DNA from: Aselliscus stoliczkanus
Lineage: Eukaryota > Chordata > Mammalia > Chiroptera > Hipposideridae
DNA length: 64,000 bases
NCBI GenBank assembly: GCA_033961575.1
Contig: CM066736.1
Span: 80,190,852-80,254,851, forward strand
Direction: 5' to 3'
Of the stretch, positions 10,899-23,961 are shown one piece after another. The first letter of the stretch is position 1; every line of letters begins with the position of its first letter. The notes under the pieces were generated by a model. The model was not told the DNA's origin and searched no databases. It saw only the letters and a list, made by a program, of their open reading frames with translations. The position numbers and the translations under genes are program-made.

Positions 10899-11994
10899 AT
10901 TTTACATACATTCATTTTGGAGTAAAGTTAAACAAAACAGTGACCAATTTGAAACATCAACATAAAGTGATGAGCTCCTCCTCCCTTTTTAAGTACTCAC
11001 TTCCATCACTGAGAGGTTCAGCAGGCTCCCCTCCGTTATCCCAGCTGCCTTCCAGTAATGGTGTGGAATAATGTCATGTGCAACTCTGCTCCACAGATTT
11101 GGGCCAGTTGCCTCATTTTCTACTAAAAAATCCCCACAGAACCCCATATCTCATGAATCAATTTCACTTCTTGGAGCAGAAAATTTCAAAATGAGTTTGA
11201 GTCATCTTGTTTTGGGGAAAAGAAAAAGAAAAGCCTGAAAAGAGGAGTCCTAGGGGCCAATCATAATAATGTGAAACAAAGAAACAATTACTATGTTCGA
11301 TAGGGTTAAATTAAATCTTTTGAATGATCCATGAATTCAAGATAAAACACAATAGGAAAGGGAACACAAGATGGGCTAATAATGAGTTTTCCAATATTTT
11401 CATGAATATTCTATATATGGGCAAACCTAATTCTGTAATAAGCTGGAATTCAGAACAACATTTAGATTTTCAACCACAAATGGTGGGCTAATGAGAAAGA
11501 GAGGAGTTCTGCTCAGAACATATGGATATGGAAAGCAATGAGGATAGTGTTTTCGTTAAAGGAGTGTGAAAATTTTTGGAATACATATATAAAAACTAGA
11601 AGAATGTTGAGTGTGCAGTATTGATTGGAGGAGGAGGAATTCAGTGGGGAAATCTGTAGTTTTATGGGGGGAGGAAACAGCTGTCAGTGTCAGCAGAAAT
11701 AAAATGAATTATTAGTAAATCTGAAAAGAAAAAAAAAAAAGGATGTAGAGGTTGGTAAAACACTGTGTGGGAAACCAAATGAGGATATTGATAGAATAGA
11801 TGACATGAATGAAAAGACCAAGAACGTACAAGTATATGGCAGAATCAACTAGCATTATCCTTCATTAAGTGTGTTTTTCAATAAAATCAAACACATACAT
11901 GTCTTTCTCCTGCAAGTGGCAGCCTTCTTAGACTTCCCTCTCTGCCCCTTTCTACTGGCCAGTAGTGTTCAAACAATCCACAGCATTAAGTGAA
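10899..11994. other. Unassigned sequence
   Basis: No named repeat or gene. A 13-base A run stands at about 11729-11741. Nothing else notable. Confidence 0.4.
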
Positions 11995-12300
11995 GGAGAA
12001 CCAGAAGTCAACAATGTGTGCAGGATACAGTGGGACACAAAGGAGAGAATATTGAACTCCAGTTCAGAGAAGCCTACACAGTTGGGGACACTTTATGTTT
12101 GGGCCCTAAAGAATGACTAGGCATCCTCTATTCTGCTAATGGGGAATTGAGGGAAGGAAAATAAAACTTTTCAAGGAGAAAGCACAGTATTTGCAAACAC
12201 ACGGAAATAAGAAATATAGGGAACATTTGAGGAACAGCACATCTTTGGAAAGACTAGCGTATAGAATACCAAGCAGAGTGAGATGAGGCACGTTTTAGGT
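11995..12300 (-). repeat. L2-type fragment, antisense (tentative)
   Basis: Phrases such as 'caaggagaaagcacagtat', 'gcaaacacacggaa', and 'agcagagtgagatgagg' resemble the antisense of the L2 3' region in order and spacing, but divergence is large. Confidence 0.35.
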
Positions 12301-12861
12301 CCTGGCAGACCTTCAATGCTGGTAGAAAGCAACTGGTGCTAGCAAGACAAGCATTCCATTGAGGAAAAGTGAATAGATCTAACTGACTTTTAATATTTGT
12401 ACATGCAAGCCATATTTTAACCTCAGGCCATAAAATCTCAAATTCATTGTCTGCACATTTCATTGCAAATAGATAAAAGAACAATATTCATCTCAGATTT
12501 AAAAAAAACAAAAAACCTGGAGGGTACACAGGAGGTGCATTTAAATTTTAAAGAAATCAATACGAACTCTTCTATTGATGCAGACAATTCAAATTAAGCT
12601 TCAGCTAAAAAGTAAAATCAATTACATATCACAGGCTAAGTTTACAGAGAAACTCCTCTTGCCTTTAGGTAATGCAGGAACCATTATGGCCTCTCCTACT
12701 CAGCAATGGACTACCAGTAGAAAGCACTCTTTCTGTTCTGACAAATCTGCATGATTGGCCCAGGGTTCATCATTTCTTAAGACCCTAAATGTATATCCCA
12801 GTTACCATTATATTGCTTTGCTTTGTTTCATTGTATTGAACCTTGTTCCAAAACAAGAACA
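12301..12861. other. No recognisable feature
   Basis: AT-rich, no named repeat; the minus-strand frame at 12254-12484 is not recognisable. Confidence 0.4.
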
Positions 12862-13028
12862 TTGTGTGGTATTCTGTTGACATTGTAACAAATACTTGGT
12901 GGCTTAAAACAACACAAATGTATTCTCTTGCAGTTCTGGAGGTCAGAAGTTGAAATCAGTTTCACTGGACTAAAAGTCAAGGTGTAGGTCCGGCTTTCCT
13001 TCTGGAGGCTCTGAGAGAAGAATCTTTT

Positions 13029-14023
13029 TTTTTTTTTCTCCTTTCACAGAATTTATTTTACACCTGTTATACCACACAGCATTTAAAACACTGACAGATC
13101 AACTCCCTAATAAGATAAAGCAAAGACAAAAGTATTTATCTTACGAGAAACAAGATACACCATCATTTAGTCTTCAAACATTATTGCACTTTAATTTTCA
13201 TCATTTAGTCTTCAAACATTATTGCACTTTAACTTTCATAATTTGACAATGTGTTCATGAAACAATCTGCAGACAACTAGCTTTAACAGACAAATTAAAC
13301 ACTTTTAAGCAGACATGACTGTCCTAAATTGTTTATTAGGCAAGAATTTTACAAACATTACTCATTAGCGGTAACGGTGGAGCTGAAGAGTATTGCGCCT
13401 TCTCCAAGGTGCACGGCGAGAGCCGCCAATGATATGGTGGAACTTGAGGCCCTTTCCAAGGCCACGGCTCTTGAGGCCTGCGGATGTCGGCCCCCGCATC
13501 TCCCTGTGCTTGTGGACTGGTTTGGTGACCCACCGGGTGTCAGGGTTCCGTCTGAGAACTTTATGGAATGGATCAATGAGGATAACTTCAAGGAATCTGT
13601 ACGTGGAATCTTCAGCAACCCAGTAAGAATTCAGGACTCTCAGAGCCCCACAGTGGTGTACAGCTCGCTCCTCGGCAACAGACTGAAGGTTTCCAGCAAA
13701 CTTTAGCTGGTTAACACCGTGATGGACAGGCTTGCTGTAGGTCGCACCCTTCCGTAGGTCGCACTCTTAGGAACAGGGTGTTTGCGGCCACCACGGCGCA
13801 CACGAATCCGATAGATGACATAACCTTGCTTAGCCTGCGCGCTTTATCGGGCCGGGTGGGTCGGGGGGCCCTGTGGAGCACAGAGAGCCGGCGGTACTGC
13901 CCGCAGCGCACCCTGAGAAGACACCGCCTTACATGGGACTGCTGCTCCCTCCATAGCTCCTGCATGTACTTGTAAGCGTCCATCTTGGTTTACCTGATGG
14001 CTGTGGCCAGACAGAAAAAAAAA
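13029..14023 (-). pseudogene. RPL15P: RPL15 processed pseudogene (ribosomal protein eL15)
   Basis: A reverse-transcribed copy of the mRNA for large-subunit ribosomal protein eL15. The reading runs from ATG at 13983-13981 ([11 protein letters not shown]) to the TAA at 13367-13365 after LHRYR: 619 bases against 615 for the 204-codon gene. The 4-base excess is explained by two indels: 13 bases lost after DKARR (GYKA region) and a 17-base tandem duplication near 13742-13768. Both shift the frame. All introns are absent, a short 5' leader ends 'gccatcaggtaaaccaag', and the 3' UTR runs to an A tail (T run at 13025-13037). A 10-base TSD (AGAATCTTTT) lies at 13019-13028 and 14026-14035. Inserted in an old repeat. 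A protein product is very unlikely. Confidence 0.95.
13162..13239 (-). repeat. 39-base tandem duplication in the RPL15 retrocopy 3' UTR
   Basis: The unit starting 'catcatttagtcttcaaaca' occurs twice back to back, at about 13162-13200 and 13201-13239, with few differences. Whether the parental mRNA has it cannot be told from this window. Confidence 0.8.
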
Positions 14024-14252
14024 GGAGAATCTTTTCCCTTGTCCTTTTTGTCCTTTTAAGCGTTTCATCTTTGACTTTGGGATTTCTTCCTCCATTTTCA
14101 AAGCAGATCATCCCAGTTTCTGCTTCTATCATCATCACATCATGGTCTCTTCCTGTGTAGCCAAATCTTTTTCTTATTCAGACATTTAAGGTTACATTTT
14201 GGGCCCACCTGGATAATCTGGGTCAATCTCCTCATCTCAAAATCCTTAATTT

Positions 14253-14611
14253 GTTTGTTTGTCTTGTTCCTTTGTTGCTTTCAGTTTTATATCCTACGTA
14301 TGAGTGAAATCATGGGGTTCTTGTTGTTTTCCATCTGACTTATTTTGCTGAGCATGATAATCTCGAAATCCACCCATGTTGTCACAAATGGCACTATATC
14401 ATGGCAGAATAGTATTCCATTGTGTGTGTGTGTGTGTGTTTAAATGGTTTAGTGGTTACCAGAGGGTAAGGTAGAACTGATGGAAGAACTGACTCTGGGT
14501 GGTGAACATACAATGTGATTTATAGATGATGTATAACAGAAGTGTACACTTGAAGCCTATGTAATTTTAGTAATCATTGTCACCCCAATAAATTTGAATT
14601 AAAAAAACAAG
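14253..14611 (+). repeat. Short L1 3' end with 5' inversion (twin priming)
   Basis: 14253 to about 14430 is the antisense of the L1 3' region ('tattccattgtgtg', read against 'acacaatggaatactattc' elsewhere in the window), and from about 14440 the L1 continues in sense ('ttagtggttaccagaggg', 'tctgggtggtgaacata') to 'caccccaataaa' and an A-rich tail. An 11-base TSD (ATCCTTAATTT) lies at 14242-14252 and 14612-14622. A (GT)n tract sits at the junction. Confidence 0.85.
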
Positions 14612-14790
14612 ATCCTTAATTTAACCACATTGAGAAAGTCCCTCTTATCGTATACCATAACATTCACACAGGTTCTAGGGATTAGGACCTGGATATACTT
14701 GCAGAAGGGGAAGGGATTATTCAGGTATTATTTATAGGAAGAGGGCTAGAATTACCAAATTCTTGAATTGGAAGTTTGCTTAGAGACAAT

Positions 14791-15049
14791 TGCTACCACT
14801 GATGGAAGACTATACTAACCAGATGGTCAATTTTTTATCTGTGTCCTGTTCTGATCTTATGACCTCAGGACCTCAACTTGATCACCTCTTTTTTTAAGAC
14901 TGTCTTCTTTTCATGCCAGTTGGGGATAATCATTCAACTCCCTTCTTGTTTTTCTATCTGAAAAAAATAAAAGAAAACATAAAATAACCTGAAGGTATTT
15001 ATTTACACAGGAAAAAATAATGAATATTGAATATAAATCAACGATTTTA
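14791..15049. other. No recognisable feature
   Basis: AT-rich; the 62-codon minus-strand frame here shows nothing recognisable. Confidence 0.4.
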
Positions 15050-15190
15050 TTTCTTAAGTGTTCATGGAAATCTAATGCTCTAGGTGGTATTATCACCACC
15101 TTGCAAATAAGGAAACCAAGGCTTAGAGTAGTTTCAGTTTTGATGGGCCTGTCAAACTGGAAAGCACATTATCTTTTCACTGCACTGTGC
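15050..15190 (-). repeat. MIR-like fragment, antisense (tentative)
   Basis: 'ttatcaccaccttgcaaata' followed by 'aggaaaccaaggcttagag' resembles the antisense MIR core. Confidence 0.4.
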
Positions 15191-16247
15191 TGCTAAACAC
15201 TGTCTTCCAAAGTGGCTAATGCCATTTTGTATTCCCACCAAAAATGAATGAGAGTTCCTGCTAGTCCCCATCCTTGTTAGCATTTGATATTGTCAATGTT
15301 TTGGATTTTAGCCATTATAATAGCTATATAGTGGTATTACATTGTTATTTTAATTTATAATTCCCTAAGGACATATGCTGTTGTGCATTTTTTTATATAC
15401 AAACTTTACATCTATATATCTTCTTTGTGAGGTGTCAGGTCTTTTGCCCATTTTTAATCATGTTGTTGATTTTCTTATTGTTGATTTTTAAGAGTTCTTT
15501 GCATATTGTGGATAACAGTCCTTTTATTAGATGTGTCTTGAGAACAATTGTTTTCCAATCTGTGGCATGTCTTCTCATTCTCTGGACATTGGTTTTCACA
15601 GAGTGGAAGTTTTTAATTTTAATGAAATCCAGCTTATAAGTACTTTCTGTTATGGATCATGCCTTTGGTGTATATAAAAACTCATTGCCTTTTCCAATGA
15701 TATCTAGGTTTTATCTTGTGTTATCTCCTAGTAATCTTATAATTTTGCATTTTAGTTTTTGGTCTATGATCTATTTTGAGTTAATTTTTGTGAAAGGTGT
15801 AAGGTTTGTATCTGGATTTTTTTTTTTTTTTGCATGTGGTGTCCATTTGTTCTAGAACCAAATGTTGAAAAGACTAACTTTACTCCATTGTATTAAATTT
15901 GCTACTTTGTCAAAGATCAGCTTGCTATATTTATGTGGCTCTATCTCTGGGGGTCTCTATTTTAATCTATTTGCCTATTCTTTTACCAATATCACATTGT
16001 TTTAATTACTGTAGCTTTATAGTAAGTCTTGAAGTTGGGTATTGCAAGTTTTCCCACTTTGTTCTTTTTGAATATTGTGTTGACCACTCTGGGTCTATTG
16101 CTGCTCCATATAAACTTTAGAATCAATTTGTTGATATCTACAAAATACATTGCTGAGATTTGATTATGATTACATTGAATTTTTAGATCAGGTTGGGAAG
16201 AACTGACATCTTGATAATATTGAGTAGTCCTGTTGCTGAACATGGAA

Positions 16248-16250
<3 letters not shown>

Positions 16251-16342
<92 letters not shown>
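16251..16342. repeat. (CT)n followed by (AT)n microsatellite
   Basis: Pure CT dinucleotides to 16290, then pure AT to 16342. It abuts the 3' end of the DNAJA1 retrocopy, exactly where its poly-A tail should be, so the tail may have seeded it. Confidence 0.95.
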
Positions 16343-17881
<1,539 letters not shown>

Positions 17882-18295
17882 TTAGATTTAAACACCAAAA
17901 TATATCATTTTTGAGTGCTAATGTAAATAGTATTGTATTTTATATTATAAATTCCATTTGTTCATTGCTAGTTTATTGGAAGGTGATTGATTTTTATCTA
18001 TTAACCTTGGGTCTTTCAACCTCGAAATAACTTATTTATTTGAGGAGTGTTTTTGTTGATTCCTTTGGGTTTTCTATATAGATGATCATGTCATCTGTGA
18101 ACAAAGATAGTTTTATTTCTTTCTTCCAAATCTATATATTTTATTTCCTTTTCATGTCTTATACACTAGGGCTTTTAGTGTGGCATTGAAAAGCAGTGGT
18201 GAGAGGGATGTCCTTTCCTTGTTTCTGATCTTGAGGGAATGTGTCAAGTTTCTTACATTAGATATGATGTTAGCTGTAGGTTTTTTTTGTAGAAT

Positions 18296-18472
18296 TATTT
18301 TTTATATGAAAGTTTATTGGGGTGACAATTTTTAGTAAAGTGACATAGGTTTCAGGTGTACAATTCTGTAATACATCATCTATATATCATATTGTGTGTT
18401 CACCACCCAGAGTTCAGTTTCCTTCCATCACCATATATTCAATGCCTTTTACCCTCATCTACCAAAATCATG
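18296..18472 (-). repeat. Young-type L1 3' tail inserted in the old L1
   Basis: Antisense of the L1 end: 'tttattggggtgacaa', 'aggtttcaggtgtacaa', 'tcaccacccagagttcag', 'accctcatctacca'. The same end in sense occurs at 23400-23565. Confidence 0.75.
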
Positions 18473-20064
18473 TTGAGGAGATTACTGAGAAGTTTTATCA
18501 TGCCTCGGTGTTGGATTTTGTCAAAGGCTTTTTTTTTTTTTCGGCATCTATTGATATAACCATTTGATTTTTCTGCTGTAGCCTGTTGATGTATGTGATA
18601 AATTATTTTAATTAATTTTCAAATGTTGAACTAGCCTTCCATACTTGGTCATGGTGTATAATTCTTTTTATACATTGTTTGACTTAGTTTCTAATGATTT
18701 ATTGAAGATTTGTACATCTTTGGCAGATATTGGTCTGTAAGTTTCTTTTCTTGTAATATCTTTGTCAGGGTTTGGTATTAGAGTGATGATGGCTTTATCA
18801 TTCAGAATGAGAAAGTATTATATTGCCTCTGTTTTTATCTTCTGAAAGAGATTCTAGAGAATCGATTAAATTTCTTTCTTAAATATTTGGTAGAATTCAC
18901 CAGTGAATGTATCTGGACCTAGAGCTTTCTGTTTTGGATTATTAATTATTGGTACATGTTTTTAAAATAGATGTAATCCTATTCAGATTATCTTATTTTT
19001 TCTTGGGTGAATTTTGGCAGATTATGTCTTTTGAGGAACTGGCTGTTTATCTAGGTTATCAAGTTTGTTGGCAGAGAGTTGTTGATAATGTTCATTGATT
19101 ATCCTTTTAATATCCATGGAATCTGTAGTGATGTTACTTTATTTCTGATAATAATTTTTATTTTGATTACTAATTATTAATGTTACAGTAATTTGTATTT
19201 TCTTTTTCATTTTTTTCTTAGTTAGCCTGTTTAGAGGCTTATTAATTTTAATGATTTTTTTCAAAGAACTAGCTTTTGGATTTGTTGATTTTTTTTTTCT
19301 ATTTATTTCCTATTTTTAGCTTCATTAGTTTCTGATTTAATATATTATTTCTTTTCTTCTGGTTACTTTGGATTTAATTTGCTCGTCCTTTCTAGTTTCC
19401 TACAATAGAAACATAGTTGGTTAATGTTAGATCTTTCTTCTTTTGTAATATATGATTTCAACAGTACAAGTTTCTCTTTAAGCATTGCTTTCACTGCATC
19501 TTACACATTTTGATACATTGTATTCTCATTTTCATTTAGTTGAAAATGTTTCTCAAATTTTCTTGAGTTTTCTTTTCTGACTCATGTATTATTTAGAAGT
19601 AGGTTGTTTAATCACCAACTATTTTAAGATTCTGGTTGTCCTTAGTCCAAGATGTTTCCCAGTGTGTCTGCTCACTTGAGTCACAACTTTACTATTTTGA
19701 GATTTTCCAGTTATCTCTCTGGTATTGATTTCTAGATAATTCTACTGTGGTCTGCTAGTATACATTGCCTGATTTCTATTCTCTTAAATTTGTTAAGGTC
19801 CTTTTTTATGGCTCAGAATGTGATTTATCTTGGTGAATGTTTCATGTAAGCTTCAGAAGAATGTGTATTTTGCTGTTGTTGAATACAGTAGTCTATAGAT
19901 GTCAATTATATCTAGTTGATTGAAGGAGCTGTGAAGTTCAACTGTGTCCTTACTAATTTTCTGACTGCTGGATCTGTCCATTTCTGACAGAGAGTGACAT
20001 TTCTAACTAAAATAGTGGATTTCACCTTGCAGTTCTACCAGTTTTAAAAGTTGTTTGTATTGTG

Positions 20065-20340
20065 AGAATTAAGAAAATGAACACAGAGGCAAAAATTCAA
20101 AACTAAATAATAAATTGATATTAGTAATACATACAAAAGATAATATATCATGATTATCTGAGATTTATTTGTGGAATGTAAAGGTGGCTTAACATTGAAA
20201 AAATCAATCAATGTAATTTTTTTTTTTTTAAAGGGCAGTGTTACTGGCCCTCATATGTGGGATCTGAACCCGGGCCTCTGGCGTCCCAAGCCAGCTCCCA
20301 ACCACCACGCCACTAGGCTGGCCCAATTAATGCAATTTTT
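20065..20340 (+). repeat. Sense L1 ORF2 fragment split by a SINE
   Basis: 'aaacacagaggcaaaaattc'-like start, 'atatatcatgattatctg' and 'tggcttaacattgaaaa' follow the L1 reverse-transcriptase region in sense, opposite to the surrounding old L1. Interrupted by the SINE at 20222-20323. Confidence 0.55.
20222..20323 (-). repeat. Short tRNA-derived SINE with 17-bp TSD
   Basis: Minus-strand SINE of the short family: 'gggctggcctagtggcg', B box 'cgggttcagatcccac', 'gggccagtaacactgcc', then an A tail. TSD CAATCAATGTAATTTTT at 20205-20221 and, with two differences, 20324-20340. Confidence 0.87.
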
Positions 20341-20990
20341 GATGCTGTTATTATTTTGAACAAACTATTATCTGTTACATCAATTAAGAGTAAGAAAAAT
20401 AAATGTTTATTTTATCTTTTTTTATTCCTTCTTCAGCGCTTTCTTTCTTTATGTACATTTGAATTCCTGAACTATATCATTTTTCTTCTCTCTGAGGAAC
20501 TTCTTTTAGTACTTCTGGCAAGGCACATTTACACATTTACTGGCAGTAAATGCCATCAAATTTTGTTTATCTGAGGAAGACTTTATTTCTCTTTCAATTT
20601 CTAAGGATAATTTCATAGAATGTAGAATTCTAGACTATTTTTCTCTCAAAACTTTAAATATTTTACTCTTCTTGTCTGAATGTTTTCTGAAGAGAAATTG
20701 GATATAATTCTTTTCTTTGTTCTGTTATAGATAACATGATTTTTTTCCCCTCTGCCTTTTTTGAAGATATTTTCTTTATCTTTGATTTTTCTGTAGTTTG
20801 AATATATATACTTAGGTGTAGGTTATTTTGTTTTTTAATCAATTATCCTATTTAGTGTTCTCTGACCTTAATAATATATGATTGGTATCTGGTATTAATC
20901 TGGGGAAATTCTCAGTCATTATTACTTTAAATATTTCTTATGTGTCTACTCTGGTAAATTGTGATACTTTGTAATTTAACATGTATGTAT

Positions 20991-21191
20991 AAAAGACAAA
21001 ATCCTTATGATCACCTGGATATATGTAGAGAAAACCAATCAGTAGAATTCAACCCCTTTACATAATGCAAATATTTATTCAATATTTCTAAAAATCCCCA
21101 ATTCTTACTTTCATATAGCTGCTTACCCAGTCATTGAATCAATAGAATTCATTGGTTTACTGAAAAGATGGAACACAGTCAAGAGTAAGAG
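20991..21191. other. No recognisable feature
   Basis: Short AT-rich link between the old L1 and the next L1 insertion. Confidence 0.4.
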
Positions 21192-21278
21192 AGGCATTGA
21201 GTGGGAGAAGATATTTGCAAAAGGTACATCTTACAAGGGGTTAATATCCAAAATTTATAAAGAACTCATACAACTCAA

Positions 21279-21310
<32 letters not shown>

Positions 21311-22749
21311 GGTACACACACACACACACACACACACACACCAAAACCAGAAACAAAACAAACAAACAGACAAAAAATAAACAGAAATATAACCTAAAGA
21401 ATCTAATTAAAAAATGGGCAGAGATCTTGAATAGACATTTCTCTAAAGAAGACATGCAGATGACCGATAGACATATGGAAATATGGTCAGTGTCAGTAAT
21501 CATCAGAGAAGTGCAAATTCAAACCACAATAAGATATCACCTCACACCTGTGAGAATGGCTGTCATCAACAAATCAAAAAACAGCAAGTATTGGTGAGGA
21601 TGCTGAGAAAAGGGAAACCTTGTGTATTATTGGGATTGCAAATTGGTGTAGGCACTATGGAAAACAGTTTAGAAGTTCCTTAAAAAATTGAAAAGAGAAC
21701 TATCTTATGACCCAGCGATTCCATTTCTGGGTATTTACCCCAAGAAATCCAAAACACTAATTTGAAAGATATATGCATCCCTATGTTCATTGTAGCATTA
21801 TTTACAATAGTCAAGATATGGCTGCAACCTAAGTCCTCATCAATAGATGGTTGGATAAAGAAGTGGTACTTATATCATTACAATAGGATATCACTTGGCA
21901 ATAAAAAAGAATGAAATCTGATAATTTGCAACAATATGGATGGACCAAGAGGTTATTATGTCAAGTGAAATAAGCCAGACCAAGAAGGACAAATACCATA
22001 CGATTTCACTTATATGTGGAATCTAAAGAACAGAATAAATGAACAAACAAAACAGAAACCGACTCATGGGTACAGCGAACAAGCTGATGATAGGAAGGGA
22101 GTTGCGGGGCTGGGTGAAAAACATGAAGGGATTAAGAAATACAAATTGGGGCTGGCTGAGTGGCACATTGGTTAAGAGCTGGCTTGGGACACCAGCGACC
22201 CCGGTTTGGATCCCACATATGAGGGCCAGTGACACTGCCCTCTATAGCTTAGATGGTGAACAACAGCTCCACCTGGAGCTGTGCTGCAAGCCCCGGGATG
22301 GCATAGCTGCAGCCCCTGCTGCAGTGGACTGCCATAGGCTACAGTGAGTGGCCGGCAGCCAACGTGAGCGGCCAGCAGCCAGTGTGAGCTGCCAGTAGCC
22401 ACGGTGAGCGGGCATCCAGAGACTGGCGACCAATCTGCCTCACCCTGGAAGAGCACAATGATGATACCAACATGGGCCAATGAAGCAATGTCCTCCATAA
22501 CTAGACTGAAGAACAAAAGGACAGCAACTTGTCTCTTCCCCTTCCCCGATTCCCCAACGCTGTTCCCCTCCCCCAATTCCCCAATAAAATCTTAAAAAAA
22601 AAAAAAAAAGAAAACAAATTGATAGTTACAAAATAATCACGAGGTTGTGAAGTACAGCATTGGAAATATAGTTAACAATATTGTAATAACTATGTAAAGT
22701 GCCGTTATATACCATAATACTGAATGTCAACTCTAAATGAAAAAAGAGA
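21192..22749 (+). repeat. 5'-truncated L1 with 11-bp TSD
   Basis: Sense L1 from late ORF2 ('gagtgggagaagatatttgc', 'aaatgggcagagatcttg', 'gacccagcgattccatttc') through the 3' UTR to 'tgaatgtcaactctaaa'. ORF2 is broken by stops and by a (CA)n tract at about 21277-21341. TSD AAGAGTAAGAG at 21181-21191 and 22750-22760. The 459-bp SINE at 22149-22607 is nested in its 3' UTR. Confidence 0.88.
22149..22607 (+). repeat. Long composite SINE (459 bp) with TSD
   Basis: Same tRNA-like head and 'gggccagtgacactgcc' block as the short SINEs, then a unique 300-bp body: 'aacagctccacctggagc', 'gcagcccctgctgcagtg', a run of roughly 20-base repeats of the type 'ggcagccaacgtgagcggcc' (22340-22420), then 'aggacagcaacttgtc', 'ccccaattccccaataaaat', and an A tail. 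TSD AAGAAATACAAATTG at 22134-22148, near-identical copy at 22608-22621. Open frames across it are chance. Confidence 0.9.
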
Positions 22750-22760
22750 AAGAGTAAGAG

Positions 22761-23399
22761 ATCTGAGTTTTTAAAAATTGTTGATGGGAATATAGACTAA
22801 AGGCAAAGATTTTTTATTTTTTTAATTTTTTGTTTGTTTTCATTTGCCTGTCTTATTTTTCTTCTAGGAGTAGGTTTAGTTGATAGAGGGAGAAAAAAAT
22901 TCTCTCCTCTTTAAATCTGCCAGTGTTGAAGTTCATACAAAAAAGTCAAGCCACAGGTATTATTTTGGTGTGTTTGTTTTACAAAGAAACAAAATCATAG
23001 ATTAGAAAGCTAAAAATTTAATACAAATAAGTTCCTGTCACAGAGGAAATAGAACATTTTTCTGGTGTGGGGAGGAGGGTGGAGTCAGGAGTGAAGCCAG
23101 GGAGAGAAAGATAGAGTTTAGGGGAATCAATTTCAAAACCTTGGCAAGGGATTGGGGACGGTGAGTAAAAACTCTGATATGTTGGCAGGGAATCTAAAAC
23201 ATAGGTATTCTGCTTTATTTGATATAATCCTGGGCAGAATGAAACCCTCTCAGGGAAGTTTTGGGTCCAATAAGATCTAGAAAGTTTTAAGAAACAATGG
23301 CTAAGGGAAATGTACTTAATGAGTGAACCTGAGAACAGGCTAGTAGAATCCCTCAACCTCTTTGGAGGGGTACAAAAAGCAGTTGAGAGGTTGGTTGTA
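22761..23399. other. No recognisable feature
   Basis: No repeat I can name. The 112-codon minus-strand frame (23018-23356) shows no familiar domain. Confidence 0.4.
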
Positions 23400-23565
23400 A
23401 ATGAGGATAAAAGGGATCAAATATATGGTGATGGAAGGAGAACTGACTCTGGGTGGTGAACACACAATGTGATATATAGATGATGTATTACAGAATTGTA
23501 CACCTGAAACCTATGTCACTTTACTAAAAATTGTCACCCCAATAAACTTTAATTAAAAAGAAAAA
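23400..23565 (+). repeat. L1 3' end fragment
   Basis: 'atatatggtgatggaagg', 'ctctgggtggtgaacacac', 'acacctgaaacctatgtc', 'gtcaccccaataaac', then an A-rich tail. Severely 5' truncated. Confidence 0.85.
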
Positions 23566-23836
23566 AAAGAGAATTCCTTTGCCTCCCAAGAAATGGTACT
23601 GAAAAGATGGAATGTTTGAATAGGCCTGAGAAGGGGGTAAAGTAGCTGTAGATGACATGGACCTCCCGTCTGCCTGCAGAAAGGATTTATTCTGGACTAT
23701 TCTCCACAGTGGGGTCAGCTTACGAAGGCAGGTCCTACCCATGTGAGGGGAACCTGTGGCTGTCCAGCTGTGCTGATGCCTGGGAATTCACTGCCTCTCA
23801 AAAAAATCCATTGAAATGTGTTCCCTTCTCTTGATA
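23566..23836. other. No recognisable feature
   Basis: Somewhat GC-richer stretch. Short open frames on both strands at 23524-23834 carry no familiar product. Confidence 0.35.
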
Positions 23837-23961
23837 GTGTCGGTGGATAGATGCAGGGGCCCCATGAAGGGGTTACTTTCAAGGTTTCTCTCTATAAAAT
23901 ACTTTACTCCTCAAACTTATTTTTGCATAAGAATGTGAGAAGTTCAAATTTCATTTCATGT
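23837..23961 (+). repeat. Direct repeat, copy 1
   Basis: Aligns in the same orientation with 25194-25314. A shared core, 'tataaaatactttactcctc', is identical in both; I judge about 80% identity across roughly 105 bases. Family unknown. Confidence 0.65.

Larger units (their letters stand above)
12862..14790 (+). repeat. Ancient mammal-wide repeat, broken by two insertions
   Basis: Three segments belong together: 12862-13018 ('ggtggcttaaaacaacaca', 'cagttctggaggtcagaag', 'aaggtgtaggtccggc'), 14036-14241 ('cttgtcctttttgtcc', 'gggcccacctggataatctg') and 14623-14790 ('cacacaggttctagggatt', 'aggacctggatatac'). They read as one repeat in sense once the RPL15 retrocopy and the inverted L1 are removed. 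I know the pattern as a common ancient mammalian repeat (LTR-like) but cannot name the family safely. Confidence 0.55.

Noticed and set aside
13329..13706. Plus-strand open frames of 125 and 77 codons
   Set aside because: Antisense shadows of the RPL15 retrocopy.
22172..22576. 134-codon minus-strand frame, with a 125-codon counterpart at 31626-32003
   Set aside because: Both lie antisense in the long SINE. The similar peptides reflect repeat identity, not a gene family.
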